Assembly (NCBI GenBank): GCA_965198915.1
Contig: CBDAQC010000002.1
Span: 62,001-126,000 of the forward strand
Length of the DNA: 64,000 nucleotides
Direction: 5' to 3'
From: BOG-908 sp965198915
Lineage (GTDB): Bacteria > Pseudomonadota > Alphaproteobacteria > Acetobacterales > Acetobacteraceae
In this document: positions 1 to 8,226 of the stretch, piece after piece
Layout: each line of letters opens with the position of its first letter
Position numbering within the stretch: position 1 is the first letter of the stretch
Made by a program: the position numbers and the translations under genes
Notes under the pieces: model-generated
The model's database searches: none
The model's input: the letters and a program-made list of their open reading frames with translations, nothing else
What the model was told of the DNA's origin: nothing

Positions 1-744
1 CTGGTGGAGAGTGCGAGGCGCAGCATGGGCCTGCAGGCGGAGCCGCCTTCGCTGCACATGTGTTTCACCGGCAACCCCGGTACCGGTAAGACCACGGTCG
101 CGCAACGCATGGCGGAAATCCTCAACCGCCTCGGCTATATCCGCCGCAACCATGTGGTGACCGTGTCGCGTGACGACCTGGTCGGCCAGTATATCGGCCA
201 CACGGCGCCGAAGACGAAAGAGGTTTTGAAAAAGGCGATGGGCGGCGTCCTGTTCATCGACGAGGCCTATTACCTCTACCGTCCGGAAAACGAGCGCGAT
301 TATGGCCAGGAGGCGATCGAAATCCTGTTGCAGGTGATGGAGGACAGGCGAGACGACCTCGTCGTCATCCTTGCAGGCTACAAGGACCGCATGGACATCT
401 TCTTCCGCAGTAACCCCGGCATGGCCTCGCGTATCGCCCACCATATCGACTTTCCGGATTATGCGGAAGACGAGCTGGTTGCGATCGCGGACATAATGCT
501 CGCCAACATGCATTACCGGTTGAGCGAGGACGCACACGACGTATTGCGCGACTATGTCAGCCGCCGCATGAAACAGCCGCGTTTTTCGAACGCGCGCTCC
601 ATACGTAACGCGCTCGATAGGGCGAGATTGCGCCAGGCCAACAGGTTGTTCGCGGAGCGCGGCAAACCCATGGACTTGGCGGCGCTGCAGACGATCACCG
701 CGGCGGACATCAGGGCCAGTCGTGTTTTTGCCGAGGCGACATAG
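1..744 (+). CDS. cbbX: CbbX, red-type Rubisco activase (5' end outside window)
   Basis: AAA+ ATPase that remodels inhibited red-type (form IC) Rubisco. The frame is open from the first base, and about 60 N-terminal residues typical of the family are missing, so the gene starts upstream of the window. Visible are Walker A (GNPGTGKTT), the pore-loop region with GQYIGHTAP, Walker B (VLFIDEAYYLY) and the sensor region with SNPGMASRI. It ends 33 bp before an FBPase-like gene and a phosphoribulokinase gene, the usual cbb order, so cbbL and cbbS are expected just upstream. Family assignment is firm; the expected Rubisco genes are inference. Confidence 0.95.
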   Translation: MVESARRSMGLQAEPPSLHMCFTGNPGTGKTTVAQRMAEILNRLGYIRRNHVVTVSRDDLVGQYIGHTAPKTKEVLKKAMGGVLFIDEAYYLYRPENERDYGQEAIEILLQVMEDRRDDLVVILAGYKDRMDIFFRSNPGMASRIAHHIDFPDYAEDELVAIADIMLANMHYRLSEDAHDVLRDYVSRRMKQPRFSNARSIRNALDRARLRQANRLFAERGKPMDLAALQTITAADIRASRVFAEAT

Positions 745-777
745 GCAGACTTTAACGCGGCGGCTCGAGGAACCGAC

Positions 778-1860
778 ATGCCTTACAGACGCACGACGTT
801 CAGCAAGTTTGTCATCGAAGACCTGCGCAGGAGCGGCAGCGGGCATGACCCCGAACTGGCCGCTTTGCTGAACGACCTGCAGCGTGCCGCCAAACTTATA
901 GGGGCGGCCGTAGGGCGCGGCGCCCTTGATGGTCAGGGCACGGTGGTGACCACACGCCAGAGCACGCCGGCGGAACCACCAAAGAAACTTGCCGAAGTCG
1001 CCAACCTCATCATGCTCAGCGCCTGCGAGTGGGGCGGCCAGCTCTGCGGCATATTGTCCGCTGTGCTGCAGGAGCCGCATGCGATACCGGCGGAGTATCC
1101 CCGCGGCCGCTACATGCTTCTGTTCACACCGCTGGACGGCGCGGCAAACCTGGACGTGAATCTCACCGTCGGCACGATCTTCTCCGTGCTGCGCGCACCG
1201 GACGGCGTGGACGAACCGACACGCGCCGATTTCCTGCAGCCGGGACGGGCCCAGGTTGCCGCCGGCTATGCGCTGTTCGGCCCGGTAGCCACGATGGTGA
1301 TAACCCTCGGCGCAGGCGTGCACGGCTTCACGCTGGACCGCGAAGCGGGTGCCTATACATTGACGCATCCGAACATGCGCATCCCGGAGCGCGGATGCGA
1401 ACTTGCGATCGACGCGGCCCTGGAGCCGCATTGGGAGACACCGATACGCCGCTTCGTGCAGGAATACACCTCCTACGGCGAAGGCACGGATGGCCGGAAC
1501 TGCACGATCCGCTGGATCGACAGCCTGGTGGCAGAAGTGCACCGCATATTGCTGCGCGGCGGCGTGTTCCTGCATCCGCGTGACACGCGTGACACGACCA
1601 AACTTGGCCATGTCCACCTGCTGACGAAAGCAAACCCCATCGCCATGCTCATCGAACAGGCCGGCGGCGCGGCCAGCACAGGACGTGTGGCCGTGTTGGA
1701 CGTGCAGCCGGAGGACATACACCAGCACGTGCCGCTGATCATGGGCGGGGTCGCCGACGTGGAGCGTTTGCAGGGTTACCATCTGGCCTATGATCGCGGC
1801 GAGTCGATGCATTTCGAGTCGCCGCTGTTCAAGAAACGCAGCCTTTTCAGGACAGCGTGA
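778..1860 (+). CDS. Class I fructose-1,6-bisphosphatase homologue with degenerate active site
   Basis: Homologous along its 360 residues to the CbbF/Fbp family (PRGRYMLLF, VGTIFSVLR, LVAEVHRILLRGGVFL, IEQAGG). The catalytic residues are largely gone. The paired metal-binding glutamates of the usual SEE motif are Ala95-Val96. The first aspartate of DPLDG is Thr117, while Asp120 remains. The metal-binding glutamate of the YE..P motif is Lys284. The substrate tyrosine of GGVFLYP is His266. It lies between cbbX and cbbP with a 3-bp gap to cbbP, so it is co-transcribed. It may be a pseudoenzyme, a regulator, or an enzyme with a different substrate; bisphosphatase activity is doubtful. The gene is intact, without frameshift. 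ATG 778 follows a GAGG. Confidence 0.85.
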   Translation: MPYRRTTFSKFVIEDLRRSGSGHDPELAALLNDLQRAAKLIGAAVGRGALDGQGTVVTTRQSTPAEPPKKLAEVANLIMLSACEWGGQLCGILSAVLQEPHAIPAEYPRGRYMLLFTPLDGAANLDVNLTVGTIFSVLRAPDGVDEPTRADFLQPGRAQVAAGYALFGPVATMVITLGAGVHGFTLDREAGAYTLTHPNMRIPERGCELAIDAALEPHWETPIRRFVQEYTSYGEGTDGRNCTIRWIDSLVAEVHRILLRGGVFLHPRDTRDTTKLGHVHLLTKANPIAMLIEQAGGAASTGRVAVLDVQPEDIHQHVPLIMGGVADVERLQGYHLAYDRGESMHFESPLFKKRSLFRTA

Positions 1861-1863
1861 GCG

Positions 1864-2739
1864 ATGTCCACGAAGCATCCCATCGTCGCCATCACCGGCT
1901 CCTCTGGCGCCGGCACCACGACAGTCATGTGGACGTTCCAGCAGATTTTCCGTCGTGAGGGTGTGACCGCGGCCGTGGTCGAGGGCGACGCCTTCCACCG
2001 CTTCGACCGTGTGGAAATGCGCGAGCGGATGGCGGAAGAGCAGCGTTCAGGCAACGGCCATTTCAGCCATTTCGGCCCTGAAAGCAACCTGTTCAAGGAG
2101 CTGGAATCGCTGTTCCGGGATTACGGCCGGACAGGGACGGGGCGCACGCGCAAATACCTCCATGACGCCGAAGAGGCAGCGCCCTACAACCAGAAACCGG
2201 GCACGTTCACGCCGTGGCACGATTTGGAACCCGGCACCGATCTGCTTTTCTACGAGGGGCTGCATGGCGGGGTGAGAACGGCGGACGTGAACATCGCCGG
2301 CGAAGTGGACCTGCTCATAGGTGTGGCGCCCACGGTGAACCTGGAATGGATACAGAAGCTGCACCGAGACAAGCGGGCGCGCGGCCACAGCCACGAGGCG
2401 GTGGTGGACACGATACTCCGCCGCATGCCGGACTACGTGAACTACATCTGTCCGCAGTTCTCCGAAACACATGTGAATTTCCAGCGTATTCCAACCGTCG
2501 ACACGTCCAACCCGTTCGTGGCGCGCGACATCCCGAGTGCCGACGAGAGCATGCTGGTGATACGCTTCCGTGATCCGAAGGGCATCGACTTTCCCTACCT
2601 CCTCTCGATGCTGAAAGACGGCTTCATGTCCCGTGCAAACACCATCGTCTGTCCTGGCGGCAAGATGGCGCTGGCCATGCAGCTGATCTTCACCCCGATG
2701 ATCTGGCAGATCATCGACCGCAAGAAGCGCGCGTTTTAG
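1864..2739 (+). CDS. cbbP: Phosphoribulokinase
   Basis: Makes ribulose 1,5-bisphosphate from ribulose 5-phosphate and ATP in the Calvin cycle. It is a proteobacterial class I enzyme of 291 residues, the normal length. The P-loop is GSSGAGTTT near residues 11-19, followed by VEGDAFHRFDR with the catalytic aspartate, FYEGLHGG, and the conserved VNLEWIQKLHRDK and VDTSNPFVARDIP segments. All key residues appear intact, unlike the upstream FBPase-like gene. It is the last gene of the cbb operon here; the next gene is convergent and only 27 bp away. Confidence 0.97.
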   Translation: MSTKHPIVAITGSSGAGTTTVMWTFQQIFRREGVTAAVVEGDAFHRFDRVEMRERMAEEQRSGNGHFSHFGPESNLFKELESLFRDYGRTGTGRTRKYLHDAEEAAPYNQKPGTFTPWHDLEPGTDLLFYEGLHGGVRTADVNIAGEVDLLIGVAPTVNLEWIQKLHRDKRARGHSHEAVVDTILRRMPDYVNYICPQFSETHVNFQRIPTVDTSNPFVARDIPSADESMLVIRFRDPKGIDFPYLLSMLKDGFMSRANTIVCPGGKMALAMQLIFTPMIWQIIDRKKRAF

Positions 2740-2766
2740 GGCGTGCGATCGACCGGCCTGATGCGG

Positions 2767-4938
2767 TCAGAAAAACTTCCGGATGGCAGCATAGACGGTC
2801 CTTCGCGGTCCGTATTGCGGCGCAAACACACCAACGCCGCTGCCGGACCGTATTTCGTATATCCTGTCGGTTACGTTGAGTATGGCAAGGTTCACCTCGA
2901 ACGGGCCGCCTGCAAGATGCTCGAAACGATGTGTCGCGCCAAGGTTAAGCTGGAAATACGGGGCCACTGAACCACCGTTGGGCACGTCGCCTTCGTCCTG
3001 GCGGAGCCCCGTGCCGTATATCGAATCGGCATTCAAACGTGTCCCGAGCAAGTCATACGAGGCGCCGAGCGAGGCCGTGTAGAACTGGCTGTGGTCGGTA
3101 TAAATGTAATGGCTGCCGATATAGGCGAGCTGGGCCGGGGTGAAGTTAAATTCCTGTGACACGATCTGCGAGGCACGCTCCCGGCCGATGGAGAGATTGC
3201 CATAGGCCGAGAATTTGCCGACGTCGTAGCTGCCGGAGAACTCGATGCCGAGCACGTTACCATGGCCGTAATTGAAAACCGACTCGATGATCGGTGCGCC
3301 GAACTGCCCCTCGTCGATCAGGTCACGCGCAATCTTCCAATATCCGTCGACGTCCAGCTTGAAGCCGGGCAGAACCACGTGCTCCGCACCCGCGTCGAAA
3401 TAGTTCGACCGTTCGGGTAGTATGCGATCGTCCAATGGCGGAGAGGCCGGTGTGTAGCCCGCGGGATAGCCGGTGGTGCCGGCGAACTTGCCAATCGCCT
3501 GCCCCGAGATGTCCTCCAGGGAGGGCGGTGTGAAATAGCGCGAGTAGCCGGCATGCAACGTGGTGGCAACCTCCGGCTTCCAGACCAGGTTCACGCGCGG
3601 ACTAAGTTGTTCGGTATCGGTGTAGCCATTCAACACGTCGTAGCGCAGGCCATAGTTCATTGTCAGCGTCGGCGTCAGGTGCCATTCATCCTGCAGGTAG
3701 GCGCTGTAGGTGAAGCCAGTCTCGCCGCCGCCATCGACCACATGCACGCCGCTTGCGCCCACTTCCGAGCAGTTCGCCACGATGCACGGAAACACATCGG
3801 AGCTCGTGCTCGACGTTGCCCGCTCGCCGGTAAACAGAATGCCGAAACGCAGCGTATGGTTGTCCCCTAGCTGATAGCTGCCGTCGCCTTGCACGCCTTC
3901 TGCCACGTCCGAACGCTGGGCGTTCTGGGACAGGCCGTAGAACAGCAGATCGCCCACATGGTCCGGCGTGTAGGCGAGACGGCTGTAACGCTCAAAAGCC
4001 GAGATCTGGAAACTGTAATCGTCCGCCGTCTTCAGATAGGAAAGTATGCCGTAGTCGTTACTCTCATTCTGACTCTCGTTCAGCAACGCCGAGTTGAAAT
4101 TGACCTGGTTGCCAAGCGCATATGCGGGTGTCTGGCCCGGGCTGTCCGGTATCTGGAACGCTCCCTGATAGACGCCGAAAATGGCAGTGATTTTACTGCT
4201 TGTGTCGATGATGTCTTCGACATAGCCGAACCCGTGCCCCTGTTGCGTCGCGTCGTGCAAGGGTTCGTAGGACCTCGTCGGGTTTTCGATCCCGACGTTA
4301 TTTTCGGTGTAATCACCCGCGAAGTAGTAGTTGAAGCGGCCGATAGATCCGGAATACTCGGCACTCGGCTCGATCCAGCCATGGCTGCCGCCATACACTC
4401 CGATCGATCCTCCCGGCTGGAAGCTGCCTGATTTGGTTTGTATGTCCACGATGCCCGTGGTCACCAGCCCATATTGTGCAGGCAGCGAGCCGGTAATGAG
4501 GTCGATGGATGAAGCAAACCTGGACGTCAGGCTTTGGCCGAAAAAACTGATTCCTTCCGGCAGGATTACGCCGTCTATACGATACTGGATGTTTGCGTGG
4601 TCATTACGTAGATGTATTTGGCCGTAGGAATCCTGCGACACGCCCGGCGTCTGCAACAGCGTCTGGTTGAGCTGTATGTCCTCGCCGCCCGGCTGGTTGG
4701 TGATTGCCTTGCTGCTGAGCGTGTAGACCGTGGCACCGAGGCGGGTCTCGATGCCGCTACGCGCCTTTGTCAGCTTCTTGGCGGTAACCACGATGTCTTC
4801 GGTGGCGGCAGGCAGCGGCGAGGTCTGCCCCTGCGTTGCAGGAGACGAGACGGTGGCCGACGTAGGTTCCGACAGCGCCGACGCCCAAGGCAGTGCCACC
4901 AGACTGATGGTGGCAAGCGTCGTGCGGAGAAAAACCAT
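2767..4938 (-). CDS. TonB-dependent outer-membrane receptor, probably for zinc or a zinc chelate
   Basis: A protein of 723 residues with an N-terminal signal peptide (hydrophobic core at residues 8-20), a plug domain from about residue 47 (EDIVVTAKK) through the IDGVILPEG and GLVTTGIVDIQTKSG region to about 170, and a beta-barrel ending in a terminal phenylalanine (AIRKFF), as outer-membrane proteins do. TonB receptors import scarce ligands using ExbBD-TonB energy. The substrate is inferred from context: a Zur-type operator lies 24 bp upstream of the start and matches one between znuC and zur next door. No exbBD genes are in the window. Confidence 0.9.
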   Translation of the reverse strand: MVFLRTTLATISLVALPWASALSEPTSATVSSPATQGQTSPLPAATEDIVVTAKKLTKARSGIETRLGATVYTLSSKAITNQPGGEDIQLNQTLLQTPGVSQDSYGQIHLRNDHANIQYRIDGVILPEGISFFGQSLTSRFASSIDLITGSLPAQYGLVTTGIVDIQTKSGSFQPGGSIGVYGGSHGWIEPSAEYSGSIGRFNYYFAGDYTENNVGIENPTRSYEPLHDATQQGHGFGYVEDIIDTSSKITAIFGVYQGAFQIPDSPGQTPAYALGNQVNFNSALLNESQNESNDYGILSYLKTADDYSFQISAFERYSRLAYTPDHVGDLLFYGLSQNAQRSDVAEGVQGDGSYQLGDNHTLRFGILFTGERATSSTSSDVFPCIVANCSEVGASGVHVVDGGGETGFTYSAYLQDEWHLTPTLTMNYGLRYDVLNGYTDTEQLSPRVNLVWKPEVATTLHAGYSRYFTPPSLEDISGQAIGKFAGTTGYPAGYTPASPPLDDRILPERSNYFDAGAEHVVLPGFKLDVDGYWKIARDLIDEGQFGAPIIESVFNYGHGNVLGIEFSGSYDVGKFSAYGNLSIGRERASQIVSQEFNFTPAQLAYIGSHYIYTDHSQFYTASLGASYDLLGTRLNADSIYGTGLRQDEGDVPNGGSVAPYFQLNLGATHRFEHLAGGPFEVNLAILNVTDRIYEIRSGSGVGVFAPQYGPRRTVYAAIRKFF

Positions 4939-4961
4939 GTTACCAAAACTCAGATGTGGCC

Positions 4962-4974
4962 GTTACTATATAAC
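4962..4974. promoter_or_regulatory. Zur-type operator of the TonB receptor
   Basis: Palindrome GTTA-CTATA-TAAC followed by AT, matching the GTTATA/TATAACA core known for Zur boxes. A second site with the same half-site spacing (GATA-TAATA-TAAC) is at 6764, between znuC and zur. It lies just upstream of the receptor start at 4938, in an AT-rich patch of otherwise GC-rich DNA. Confidence 0.7.
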
Positions 4975-5046
4975 ATTTAGGTCGCGGCACTGTCAATTAA
5001 GCGCTGCTCATTCCTGAAGGCTTCAGCAGCTATGACGGCCAAATTG

Positions 5047-5883
5047 TCAGGACATTCGTGTGACTGATCGTAACCTGGCAAAATATCCCGGCCGTCGCGC
5101 GCAAAGCAGCGCTGCGAAGTAGATCGATCCGCTGAACGCCGTTATGCAGAAGCTCGTCGGCCAGTCTGTGTAAAAAGCCAGTGTCACGCCGCACCAGGAT
5201 TCCAGCAGCGCGAAGATCAACGAGAGGAAAATGCCGGTTGCGATGCGGGTCGTGACAGTCAGCGCCGCGGCGGCAGGGCCCACCATCAGCACGAATACCA
5301 AAAGAACGCCCACGATCTGGACACATTCTGCCGTCGCCAGCGCAACGACTACCAGGAACAGCACGTCGAGCAGCAGAACGGGCACGCCCTTTGCCGCTGC
5401 CAGCTCAGGCTGCAGACTTGCGAACAGCAATGGCCGCGAGATCACCGCAAGCATAAGGAGGCTGAGCGCCGCCAGCAGCAACAATGCGTTGATCGTCGGC
5501 CGATCCACGGCAAGCACGTTACCGAACAGCAGGGCCGTCGCCTGCGTCGCGAACGACGAATAGAAGTGCAGGAACAGCAATCCGAGCCCTAATGCGAGCG
5601 ACAGCACCATTCCAATCGCCACATCGCGCTGCGCCAACGTGGCGCCTAGCAGGCCGATGCCTACGCCCGCTACCACGGTGGCGCAAACGAGCCCCCAAAG
5701 CGGTGTCACGCCAAGCAGCACTGCACCGGTTGCACCGGTAAACCCGACATGGGAGAGCGCGTGACCTGCAAATGTCTGCTCGCGCAACACCAGGAAATAA
5801 CCGACCAAGCTGGACAGCGTTGCCACGATGGTGGCCGCCGCAAAAGCATGCCGCATGAACTCGTAATCAAGCATATGTCGCAT
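5047..5883 (-). CDS. znuB: Zinc ABC transporter permease ZnuB
   Basis: Inner-membrane permease of the ABC-3 metal family, 278 residues with about eight hydrophobic segments. The loop LVLREQTFAGHALSHVGFTG that contacts the ATPase is present near residues 30-50. It overlaps the end of znuC by 17 bp on the same strand, so translation is coupled; a start at the ATG of MLDYEF, nine bases in, is equally possible. Together with ZnuC and ZnuA it forms a high-affinity zinc importer. Confidence 0.93.
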   Translation of the reverse strand: MRHMLDYEFMRHAFAAATIVATLSSLVGYFLVLREQTFAGHALSHVGFTGATGAVLLGVTPLWGLVCATVVAGVGIGLLGATLAQRDVAIGMVLSLALGLGLLFLHFYSSFATQATALLFGNVLAVDRPTINALLLLAALSLLMLAVISRPLLFASLQPELAAAKGVPVLLLDVLFLVVVALATAECVQIVGVLLVFVLMVGPAAAALTVTTRIATGIFLSLIFALLESWCGVTLAFYTDWPTSFCITAFSGSIYFAALLCARRPGYFARLRSVTRMS

Positions 5884-6754
5884 GTGCGCGCGCCCCGGAA
5901 CAGCCGGCCACGCTTTCCATATCGTGGCCGCCGGACATCACGAAGATCCTGCCGTGCAGCCGCACAACCTCCATCGTCGAGCCGTAGAGGCGGGAAAGCA
6001 CGGGGCCGGTAATTACTTCATCCACCGTGCCGATCGCCGCATGCCCGCCACCCAGATAGAGGACTCTGTCCAGCACGCCCAGTAGCGGGTTCAGTTCATG
6101 CGCGCTGAAAACCACCGTGATCTGCAGTTCCGTCTGGATGCGGCGAACAAGTTCGACGACCAGGCGCTGGTTATGGGGATCGAGACTCATCAACGGCTCG
6201 TCAAGCAGCAGCAGCCGCGGCCGGCCGGTCAGCGCCTGTGCCAGCAGAAGGCGTTGCCGTTGCCCCCCGGAGAGCTCTGCCAGCGGCCGCGCCGCCAGGT
6301 CCGTCGCACCCACCAGCTCCAACGCGCGATCCACGTCACGTCGCCCGGCAGCGCTCAGGCGCGGCAGGCCCCAGCGATGTCCGCCCACAACACCGGCCAC
6401 GAATTCCCGTCCACTCAGCCGCAAGCCCCCCTGTGTGCTGCGTGATTGCGGCATGTAGCCGATAGCCGGGTTGCCGCGCAGCCTTTCGCCACCCAGCACG
6501 CATATCCGGCCGGCTGCCGGCGGCAACACGCCCAATATGGCGTGTAGCAGCGTCGTCTTGCCCGCGCCGTTACCGCCGAGCAGACCCACGAACTCGCTGG
6601 TGCATAAGGCCAAGTCCACGTCCTGCAGGATCATACGGCCGCCGCGCGCCAGACTCACTCCGCGCATCTCCAGCGTGGCCTCGCCGGATGCGGCGCCATT
6701 GCGGCCCGGCTCAAACGACGGCCTGGCCGCCCGCGTGCTGCTAGCGTTTGTCAC
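5867..6754 (-). CDS. znuC: Zinc ABC transporter ATP-binding protein ZnuC
   Basis: ABC ATPase with Walker A GGNGAGKTT near residues 60-68, signature LSGGQRQRLLLAQAL, Walker B LLLLDEPLMSLD and the switch histidine in VFSAHE. It drives uptake through ZnuB. The frame is open up to 6847, but the stretch beyond 6754 would run through the Zur operator, so GTG 6754 is chosen; ATG 6667 lies very close to the first strand of the ABC fold. No clear ribosome site marks either start. It is transcribed divergently from zur. Confidence 0.92.
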   Translation of the reverse strand: MTNASSTRAARPSFEPGRNGAASGEATLEMRGVSLARGGRMILQDVDLALCTSEFVGLLGGNGAGKTTLLHAILGVLPPAAGRICVLGGERLRGNPAIGYMPQSRSTQGGLRLSGREFVAGVVGGHRWGLPRLSAAGRRDVDRALELVGATDLAARPLAELSGGQRQRLLLAQALTGRPRLLLLDEPLMSLDPHNQRLVVELVRRIQTELQITVVFSAHELNPLLGVLDRVLYLGGGHAAIGTVDEVITGPVLSRLYGSTMEVVRLHGRIFVMSGGHDMESVAGCSGARAHATYA

Positions 6755-6763
6755 GTATCGGCA

Positions 6764-6776
6764 GATATAATATAAC
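6764..6776. promoter_or_regulatory. Zur-type operator between divergent znuCB and zur-znuA
   Basis: GATA-TAATA-TAAC followed by AT, in a run of A/T inside GC-rich DNA. It resembles the site at 4962 in front of the TonB receptor in spacing and right half-site (TATAACAT). The position, 10 bp from the znuC start and 72 bp from the zur start, would let Zur control both transcripts. Confidence 0.75.
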
Positions 6777-6847
6777 ATACACACTGTCCAGCCGGAAGGA
6801 CTGTCACCGCTGGCGCCGCCCATAGTAGTTTGGGCCAGGAGGATCAC

Positions 6848-7303
6848 ATGGCCCGACCCGCACGCGCTTCGTTAGAAGGCCAACTCGATGCCGCCTCCGA
6901 CGCGTGCGGCCGATCCAACGTGCAACTCACCGAGCTGCGGCGAACGGTGCTCGGCCTGGTGTTGCAGGCGGAACGCCCGCTCACCGCCTATCAACTGCTG
7001 GACCGGCTGAAAGAGACACGCAAGGGCGCAATGCCGCCCACCATCTATCGCGCGCTGGATTTCCTCATCGAGAACAAGCTCATTCACAAGGTGGAGAGCC
7101 TGAATGCTTTCGTGCCCTGCGAGGCCGGCCACCATGAACACGCAATCCAGTTCCTGATTTGCAACCGCTGCGGCCAGGTCACGGAACTTGAAGACCGTGG
7201 TATCTCCCGCGCGCTGGACCGCGCTGCAGAAGCGAAAGGCTTCATCGCGTCCGGCACCATAGTGGAAATCGAGGGAACCTGCGCTGCGTGCGGCATAGCG
7301 TGA
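6848..7303 (+). CDS. zur: Zinc uptake regulator Zur (Fur family)
   Basis: Fur-family repressor of 151 residues. It has a winged-helix DNA-binding domain with the recognition helix near PPTIYRALDFL, the regulatory metal segment CEAGHHEH near residues 91-98, and two structural zinc pairs, CNRC (105, 108) and CAAC (145, 148). Fur-family members bind DNA when metal-loaded; the neighbouring znu genes identify this one as Zur. ATG 6848 is preceded by an ideal AGGAGGA site, so it is preferred over the longer frame from 6830. It overlaps znuA by four bases. Confidence 0.93.
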   Translation: MARPARASLEGQLDAASDACGRSNVQLTELRRTVLGLVLQAERPLTAYQLLDRLKETRKGAMPPTIYRALDFLIENKLIHKVESLNAFVPCEAGHHEHAIQFLICNRCGQVTELEDRGISRALDRAAEAKGFIASGTIVEIEGTCAACGIA

Positions 7304-8205
7304 GCCTCGCGCCCGCCGCATCAGCCCCCTCCGCGTTTCTGTCCAGTCGCATTCGGCCAATCACCGCTGTTCTTGCAATCGCCCTCGCGTCGCCTGCAAA
7401 GGCGGCGGTAAAGGTGGTAGCCGCGGAGAATTTCTACGGTGATATCGCCAGACAGGTAGGCGGAGAAGATGCAGACGTCACCAGCATCCTGGCAAATCCG
7501 GACCAGGATCCGCACCTCTTCGAGGTAAGTCCGTCGGTGGCACGCGCGGTCGCCGACGCGCGGATCGTCATATTTAACGGCATCGGCTACGATCCCTGGA
7601 TGGAACGGCTACTCGCGGCGACACCGGCGCAGTCGCGTCAGGCGATCGCCGTAGCCGTCTTGGTTGGCGGTCAACCTGGGGACAACCCGCATGTCTGGTA
7701 TTTGCCTGACACTATGTCACGTGCGGCCGATGCGCTCGCCCGGGACTACATTGCGCAAGATCCCGCGCACGCCTCGGACTTCAAGCAGCGCCTGGCGGTC
7801 TTCCAGGCGTCGCTCGCACCCATACGCGCACGTATCTCCGCCTTGCGCGAACGTTTACGGGGGTTACCGGTTACCGCGACGGAGCCGGTATTCGGCGCCA
7901 TGTTCACGGCCCTCGGTCTGGTGCCGCGCAACACAGGCTTCCAGCATGCGGTGATGAACGAGACGGAAGCCGGCGCGTCGCAGGTGGCCGGCTTCGAATC
8001 CGACCTGCGCTCTCACCGCGTCCGGCTTCTCGTCTACAACAGCCAGGCCAGCGACGTCGTGGCGGACCGCATGAAAGCCATCGCCATCGGCGCCGGTATA
8101 CCCGTCCTGGGCGTCACGGAGACGGAGCCGGCCGGTGTCTCATACCAGACATGGATAACGGCAGAGCTTCTCGCTGTGGACAGGGCCATTCCGCAAGCCA
8201 AGTAG
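7300..8205 (+). CDS. znuA: Zinc ABC transporter substrate-binding protein ZnuA
   Basis: Periplasmic metal-binding protein of about 301 residues with a signal peptide ending near SPAKAA. Family motifs: ENFYGDIA, DPHLFE with the first metal histidine, NPHVWYLP with the second, and TETEPAGVSYQTW near the end. The third ligand position is glutamate (TEPVFG) instead of histidine, and no histidine-rich loop is present. The GTG start overlaps the zur stop as GTGA; GTG 7288 is an alternative. Translational coupling to zur and the shared operator support a zinc role despite the unusual ligand set. Confidence 0.9.
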   Translation: MSLAPAASAPSAFLSSRIRPITAVLAIALASPAKAAVKVVAAENFYGDIARQVGGEDADVTSILANPDQDPHLFEVSPSVARAVADARIVIFNGIGYDPWMERLLAATPAQSRQAIAVAVLVGGQPGDNPHVWYLPDTMSRAADALARDYIAQDPAHASDFKQRLAVFQASLAPIRARISALRERLRGLPVTATEPVFGAMFTALGLVPRNTGFQHAVMNETEAGASQVAGFESDLRSHRVRLLVYNSQASDVVADRMKAIAIGAGIPVLGVTETEPAGVSYQTWITAELLAVDRAIPQAK

Positions 8206-8226
8206 CGCGGGGCGCTTGCTCCCTTG

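Noticed and set aside
2743..2970. 75-codon plus-strand frame after cbbP
   Set aside because: Lies opposite the C-terminal end of the TonB receptor gene and has no motif.
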